Below are positions 58,303 to 64,000 of a stretch of DNA of 64,000 nt, in pieces. The position numbers and the translations under genes are program-made. The first letter of the stretch is position 1; each line of letters starts with the position of its first letter. The DNA is taken from positions 62,478,637-62,542,636 of the forward strand of contig CM019067.1 in assembly GCA_009667805.1 (NCBI GenBank), read 5' to 3'. Under the pieces are notes generated by a model that saw only the letters and a list, made by a program, of their open reading frames with translations, ran no database searches and was not told where the DNA came from. The DNA comes from Leptobrachium leishanense. Lineage: Eukaryota; Chordata; Amphibia; Anura; Megophryidae.

Positions 58303-58450
58303 ACTGTCTGGGTGCCGCCTGCTGGCATCACTGGAGCAATGCATGCTGGTAGATGTAGTTTGAGACTAGTTTTCTGCAATCTGCAGAAAACCAGACTAGA
58401 ACTACTTCTTCCAGCATGCAGGTGATGCCAACAGGCGGCGCCCAGACAGT
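58303..58450. repeat. 148-bp hairpin
   Basis: ACTGTCTGGGTGCCGCCTG pairs with CAGGCGGCGCCCAGACAGT, centre at TTTCTGCAATCTGCAGAAA. Probably a palindromic MITE; flanking duplication not clear. Confidence 0.8.
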
Positions 58451-58841
58451 AAGTTAGTCCGGGCGTTTGGTGCTGAGGGCTGCTGCACTTCACCAACAGT
58501 GGGCTGGCCGGCAGCCTGACTAGGCCCGCAGCCTGGGGCTTGCCTAGACGAGCCCCAGGTGGCCCAGTCAGGCGGCCGGCCCACTGAGCCATTGGCCCAC
58601 TGGGATCCTCCCAGTAGTCCCAATGGCCAGTACATACCTGACCACTGCTGTTGTTTAGGTTCCCTGCTGCTGCTGGCTATTTGAACTCTGATGGTTGTCA
58701 CACCTGGCTAAAGCTAGTATTTGAGGCTTCAATGTAGATCTTTTCTGCAGATGCCTGCGTTAACCCCTTAATAACAGAGCATGCACAGACACATTTTCCT
58801 TAATGTGCTAAATAGCAATAGTAAAATATGCTTTTTTTTCT
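58451..58841. other. unassigned GC-rich DNA
   Basis: Includes self-complementary GGCTGGCCGGCAGCC/GGCGGCCGGCCCA motifs (58500-58585). No gene. Confidence 0.3.
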
Positions 58842-60304
58842 TTTGAACACCCTAAATTATTAAAAGAGCTAAGTGATGTAATAGCAAAACCGCTAACAGA
58901 TTTATTTAACCAATCCTTGCTAACGGGAGTCGTCCCAGAAGACTGGAAATTAGCAAATGTTGTGCCCATTCACAAGAAGGGTAGTAGGGAGGAATCTGGG
59001 AACTATAGGCCAGTTAGTCTTACGTCAGTAGTGGGGAAATTAATGGAAACCATGTTAAAGGAAAGGATTGTTGAACATCTAAAAACACATAGATTACAGG
59101 ATCAGAAACAACATGGGTTTACCTCAGGGAGATCATGCCAAACTAATCTTATTGATTTTTTTGATTGGGTAACAAAAATAATAGACACAGGTGGTGCAGT
59201 AGACATTGCTTATTTAGATTTCAGTAAGGCTTTTGATACTGTTCTGCATAGAAGGCTTATCAATAAATTGCAATCTTTGAGCTTGGATTCCAATATTGTT
59301 GAATGGATTAGGCAGTGGCTGAGTGACAGGCAACAGAGGGTTGTGGTAAATGGAGTTTATTCGGCGCAAGGTCTTGTTACCAGTGGGGTACCTCAGGGGT
59401 CAGTACTTGGACCCATTCTATTTAATATTTTTATTAGTGATATTGCAGAAGGTATTAATGGAAAAGTATGTCTTTTTGCTGATGACACAAAGATTTGCAA
59501 CAGGGTTGACGTTCCTGGAGGGATCAGCCAAATGACAAATGATTTAGGTAAACTAAAAAAATGGTCGGAGCTGTGGCAATTGAGTTTTAACAATTTAATC
59601 TCAACATCTGAGGGTTGGGATTTAGGGGTTATTATTTCAGAGGATCTAAGGGTAAGTAGTCAATGTAATAGAGCAGCAGGAAATGCTAGCAGAATGCTTG
59701 GTTGTGTAGGGAGAGGTATTAGCAGTAGGAAAAAGGAAGTGCTCATGCCACTGTACAGAGCACTGGTGAGACCTCGCTTGGAGTACTGTGTGCAGTACTG
59801 GAGACCGTATCTCCAGAAGGCTATAGACATCTTAGAGAGAGTTCAGAGAAGGGCTACTAAAATGGTGTACGGCTTGAAGGAGAAAAGTTACCAGGAAAGG
59901 CTTAATGATCTTAACATGTACAGCTTGGAAAAAAGACGAGACAGAGGAGATATGATAGAAACATTTAAATATGTAAAGGGAATCCACAAGGTAGAGGAAG
60001 GGAGTATATTTAAAAGGAAACAAAGTAGCAAAACAAGAGGACATAGTCTTAGATTAGAGGGGCAAAGGTTTAAAAGTAACATCAGGAAGCATTATTTTAC
60101 TGAGAGGGTGGTGGATACATGGAACAGTCTTCCAGTAGAAGTGGTAGAGGCCAAAACAGTAATTGAATTTAAGCAGGCATGGGATAGGCATAAGGCTATC
60201 CTAAACAAAAGATAAATCCAGGTAAAGTATCCATGTAATTGGGCAGACTAGATGGGCCGAAAGGTTCTTATCTGCCGACATTTTTCTATGTTTCTATGTT
60301 TCTA
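58842..60304 (+). mobile_element. CR1/L2-like LINE, 5'-truncated
   Basis: RT-coding region followed by a 3' UTR of about 90 bp with GACTAGATGGGCCGAAAGG and a TTTCTATG terminal repeat (60285-60304). The endonuclease domain and 5' part are absent. A second 3' end is at 38858-39006. Confidence 0.92.
58848..60215 (+). pseudogene. CR1-like reverse transcriptase, in-frame internal deletion
   Basis: The frame is open from at least 58848 (HPKLLKELSDVIAKPLTDLF), upstream of the TTG at 58917. Counting from 58917: NYRPVSLTS (29-37), YLDFSKAFD with catalytic Asp (99-107), SGVPQGSVLGPILFN (156-170), FADD (187-190), then LWQLSFN (219-225) runs straight into EGWDLGVIISEDL. CR1/L2 RTs normally have several dozen more residues at this join, so the thumb start is deleted without loss of frame. 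The C-terminus (RPRLEYCVQYWRPY, RVQRRATK, a KRR-D-IETFKY segment, FKQAWDRHK) is typical. No stop in 430 codons. No APE, so not autonomous. Confidence 0.85.
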
Positions 60305-60417
60305 TAGTCTTGTATACTTTGAGTTATTTAGAGTAAAACTGGTAGGATTAGTGTTCAATTAGTTTTTTAGTAAATAATAATAATAGCACTATTTTATAGT
60401 TTTTTTTATACTGGGGG

Positions 60418-61287
60418 GTTTTCAGAGAGCATTGAAATGTCGCTAACATTTCTGTGCCCTCTCGTTCCCCCCGCGATTCCCTGCACTTCAGGGAATCAAA
60501 GTTCCCCATCCTGCGGTGTATTCAGCAAGCACCGCAGGGCCCCTGGAGTGCAGGGAAACCCCGCCGAAAACCCACCGCAACCGCAGGAAAAGCAATGCCG
60601 AACACGGCGGAAAATCTGAGGAGCCGCCGATCACAACTCAGAGCAGCCACCGGAAAAAGCCAACTAGCAGACGAGCGGGGTAAAAAAAAAAAAAAAAAAG
60701 TAGGTTTGAAAGTTTCAAAATTGAAATGCTGTTTGCAAAAAAACTATTGAACGAAAATGTCTGGGATTTACAAATAAGATCCAATGAATGAAAAGGTCTG
60801 TTAAGGAAAAATTAAAAAACTATTTAAGAAAATAAAGTTTGCTGAACAAATCACGAAAAATGCCTAAAAAATCCTTAAAAATCTATAAATAAAGAGACTT
60901 TTCACTGCAGATTAAAATAATAAACGGTTTATTAGATATTGGATTAAAATTATAATAAACCGTTGATTATTATATTCTGCAGTAAAAAGTGTCTTTTGTT
61001 ATAGATTTTTTCGATTTTGTTTTGCGAATTGTTTTTTTCTTTTCTTTTTTCTGTAACAGACCTTTTTATTATCATTCACTGGACCTTATATGTAAAGTCC
61101 AGACATTTTCGTTCTGTAGTTTCTTTGAAAACAGCGTTTCACTTTTCAAACATTTAAGTGTACTGTTTTATTTTATTCCACTCCATTCGTCTGCGGTGTC
61201 AGTTTTTTCCGGCGGCTGCTCTGCGCTTTGATCAGCGGCTCCTCGGATTTTTCCGTTGTGTGGCGGTTGCGGCGGGTTTTCTGCGGA
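60418..61287. mobile_element. fold-back copy of MITE family a
   Basis: 60418-60960 reads the family left-to-interior in + orientation; 60961-61287 reads the same region in minus orientation, with a head-to-head junction at AAACGGTTTATTAGATATTG / AATAAACCGTTGATTATT. Ends near TTTTCTGCGG without the second terminus. Confidence 0.75.
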
Positions 61288-61627
61288 CAGATTACCGTGA
61301 TACTCAACTGGACAGCAGTTATAACTTCCACACCTAGCACTCCCAGCCAGGGAGGTGATATAGAATACTAGATACCACTCAGCAGCAAATGATTTTGTGA
61401 CCAAGTGTCTACTGAGTGAAGGCAAGTTAACTATACATAGACAGAGATAGTGCAGCAAGATATAAACACAACTTGGTTTATCAAAAGCGTGGTCAAACAT
61501 ACGTTCCGAGTTGGCACCAGAGAGGGTAGTCATACAGGCAGGGTTGGCAACAGAGAGGACTCCCATATACTTGTTCTCAGCAACGTACCAGCCAGCGATG
61601 CCACCGGGCGCCCGGACCCCCCAGATG
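61288..61627. other. unassigned DNA
   Basis: No gene; the minus-strand ORF crossing it (61168-61731) spans three unrelated repeats. Confidence 0.3.
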
Positions 61628-61885
61628 TGACAAATACATTTTTTCAGTATTAGTACCATGGATAGTAACAAGCCTGTCGTTATCCATGGTGCTGATATGA
61701 AGAAATAGATCGATAATATGTGTTTCACCATCGGCGACTGTCCATGGTTCTGATCTGAGTCAGAACCATGGACAGTCGCCGATGGACAAACACATATTAT
61801 CGATCTATTTCTTCATATCAGCACCATGGATAACGACAGGCTTGTTACTATCCATGGTGCTAATACTGACAAAATGTATTGTATC
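61628..61885. repeat. 258-bp near-perfect palindrome
   Basis: Arms of about 126 bp around GGTTCTGA-TCTGAG-TCAGAACC (centre 61756/61757). Each arm holds two CCATGG-containing blocks. Probably a palindromic MITE. Confidence 0.9.
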
Positions 61886-62383
61886 AAAATTCATTGCTGA
61901 ACAGAACACATGCGGACGGACTGTGACAAAATAATCCAGCTGTATGTTGTCAGGGATTATTATTCAATAAGAAACTTATAAGAGACACAAATATCAATCG
62001 TTTATTTTTCCTAGAAATTCTCCTAAATTCTTTTAATTGTCTGTGTTTTGCTTTGAAGAATACACTAATCAATAATCGGATAAAATATATATATATTTAT
62101 TACGTATACAAAAAGTTTCAAATCTCATATCATAAACAAAAATTTATAAACCACAAAATCCATCAGCACACAGAAACTAGCTTCACAATATATGTATCTC
62201 CTGTTAGTAACTGCATATATGATTAATATCATTTACCTTATCAGCTAGTAACTAAAACACAAATGGTATGTTATGTATTTCGTTGACGGTCCGGTTCGGA
62301 ACATCGAACAAATCCGAAGCACCGAATCGGCCCGTTTCGTGAGAAAAACGAATCAGTACGAAATTAAACGCACATCCCTAGTA
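61886..62383. other. unassigned DNA with hAT-like end
   Basis: 62280-62382 (GGTCCGGTTCGGAACATCG ... AAACGCACATCCCTA) is the right end of the 13508 hAT-like family. The rest is unrecognised. Confidence 0.5.
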
Positions 62384-62664
62384 TGTAATTCGCCTGAATA
62401 AATCTGCCGAATCAAACCACCGAACAGCAGGGCATTTCACTGACATTCCTCAGCTGTTCAGTGTTCTATGAATAGATGAACCATTGCTTCTCTATGGTGG
62501 ATTTCACTGCCCTTGAACAGGCACCGTACATGCAGGCAATTCACCAATATTTGGCGAATTGCCTGCTCTCTGAATAGCCGAATAGCCCCGAAATATCCCT
62601 GTATGCTGAATTTCAGTGTCCGGTTACATTTCGGAGCCAGATTGGCTCTCTCTGAATAACCTCT
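62384..62664 (+). mobile_element. MITE family a, right half
   Basis: AATTCGCCTGAATAAATCTGCC to GGCTCTCTCTGAATAACC; matches 27060-27339. Confidence 0.75.
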
Positions 62665-62669
62665 ACTGA

Positions 62670-62925
62670 ATAATCTTTTATGTATACATCTTGTGGCTAA
62701 ATTCTGGATTACACTCGTAATTCTTGAATTTAGCCTCAAAATGGCCATTTTATTTGCCTCATTAATAGGAATGTGTACATATGGTTTATTCTCTATATAT
62801 GGGATCATCTACATATTTTGCAGGTTGTAGTGCTATATAGACATATTCCTATTAATTATTAAAAACATTTATGTTTCCAGTCTGGCGCACCGCCATCTTG
62901 AAATGATACCAGCTGCCACTGATTT
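62670..62925. repeat. interspersed repeat, inverted match to 16590-16862
   Basis: See 16590-16862; order of blocks is the same on opposite strands. Confidence 0.55.
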
Positions 62926-63355
62926 GGTTAATATTTATTTTTAAAATTAAATTTTATTTTAAATTGAAAACGGCACAGTAAAAACAGATTTTCATATAAA
63001 TTAAAACACAGCGAGTACATTTGCACTGGCCATCTCTTCCCCAGGTGCCGTAAAATGATGACTCTCTAAATTTTGCTGCCCTAGGCCTGTCCGTAGAAGA
63101 CCTGTGCCAGAATACACTCCCGCTGAGAAACATTTACTATTTACAAACTGTAAATTACCACGAACTCTCAATGTTGATGCATTTGTCATAATCCAGTTAA
63201 GGGACATCTAAAAAGTGAAGACAGGGACCCAAACCGTGGTCTGGGCACACAGGATTACTTCACCCAGTTGGCTCCTCGTCTGAAGCTACCATTGATTCAC
63301 CTCTTCTCATACAAACAGCAGCCTACACTGCACAAAGAGTTAAATAAGATTTTAA
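62926..63355. other. unassigned DNA
   Basis: No gene or repeat recognised. Confidence 0.3.
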
Positions 63356-64000
63356 ATAAAAAACATTTTGGACGCAGCGTTAAACGATAACGCGCGTAAA
63401 TTAACGCTGGTATTAAAATCTGAGCACATTTTTTCATCCGGCAAAAAATAACGCACGTAAAAAAGACGTGCAAAAACGCGCGCATTATTATTATTATTCT
63501 GCATTAACGCTGAGCACAGAAATCAGTGTGCGGACTGGTTTTTCACGTGATTCAGCCAATCAGAATTAAGAACCACAATTGTCTCCCGTTAAGTTTTTGC
63601 GCCTGTCAAAATCAATCTGAGTATATATGCTGCAGCAATAATAAAAACACGCACAACTTATCCATTTTATTGTTTGGGTATGTGTAGAATGTGTAACTAT
63701 ACTGTGCTGTATTTTTTTTTCCGTGCGGGTGTATTTGGGTTTGGCCAGGACGTTCAGATTTGCCATTAACACCAGCTTTTAAAAGACGTTAAAATTATGC
63801 ACGCAAACGTTGTCCGTTAAATTTTGCGCTACAACTGTAATACCATGCGCGCACCAGCGCACAAACGCATTTGCGCTCACAATGTTAAGTATGGGATGCG
63901 CAAGCGAACTTGCGCTCGCGCAGGGTTCGTGCCGGGTCACTCGCGTTAGACATTAACGCTCATTTTGTGCGCGAACGTCGTAATACGACGTTCAGCGCGA
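63356..64000. repeat. CpG-rich interspersed repeat, cut by window end
   Basis: Rich in GCGTTAA, AACGCTGG, AACGCGCG and GCGAACGTCG motifs; shares CATTTTTTCATCC followed by A-rich sequence and (A/G)CGCGTAAAA-type motifs with 36190-36340. Class unknown. Confidence 0.5.

Noticed and set aside
61168..61731. 187-aa minus-strand ORF
   Set aside because: Spans the fold-back MITE, unassigned DNA and half of a palindrome; no coherent protein.

Overview
The window looks like repeat-rich vertebrate DNA, most probably from a frog or another amphibian. Evidence for this is a CR1/L2-type LINE whose 3' end is built on a TTTCTATG repeat, a Tx1-like L1, Penelope-like elements (PLE) with hammerhead-ribozyme-like cores, Tc1/mariner copies, and several dense MITE families, with no bacterial gene organisation. 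I recognise no host exon, tRNA or rRNA. Almost every supportable feature is a transposable element or tandem repeat, and nearly all protein-coding traces are transposon genes, mostly broken.

Layout. 0-3.9 kb: MITE pieces, a PLE 3' end (GIY-YIG C-terminus plus ribozyme-like motif) and a retroposon tail. 3.97-7.8 kb: a MITE that contains a hAT-type MITE, which contains a solo LTR, plus a TTAA-flanked MITE. 8.4-9.9 kb: a second nested MITE. 9.9-10.8 kb: a solo LTR. 12.5-15.6 kb: MITEs and a 1-kb inverted repeat with PLE-like sequence. 18.7-21.1 kb: a gag-only LTR retrotransposon (element A). 22.3-23.8 and 33.7-35.3 kb: two Tc1-like copies in opposite orientation. 26.5-32.7 kb: MITEs and an LTR-like unit. 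36-51.7 kb: a large stack. An old MITE holds a Tx1-like L1, itself split by a solo LTR, two hAT MITEs, a Harbinger-like MITE and a 63-bp micro-MITE; further along lie another solo LTR and a complete young LTR element (element B) carrying a 41-copy 30-bp minisatellite. 52-64 kb: PLE-like hairpin, MITEs, a 16-bp minisatellite, a CR1-like LINE, a fold-back MITE, a 258-bp palindrome and CpG-rich repeat.

The most interesting system is the LTR family represented by elements A and B, at least four solo LTRs and perhaps a fifth (C). A and B both lack capsid, protease, reverse transcriptase and integrase and keep only a short gag N-terminus, a zinc-knuckle region and expanded in-frame tandem repeats. 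In each, an 11-nt sequence starting 30 bp downstream of a TATA box in the LTR is exactly complementary to the 11 nt lying 1 nt inside the 5' LTR. The 11-mers differ between A and B but complementarity is kept. This is the signature of Tf1/sushi-type self-priming. In both elements the gag ATG lies inside this primer-binding site. The mobilising pol must be supplied in trans by an element not in this window.

Target-site duplications, read directly, order many insertions. Boundaries without a duplication are approximate.
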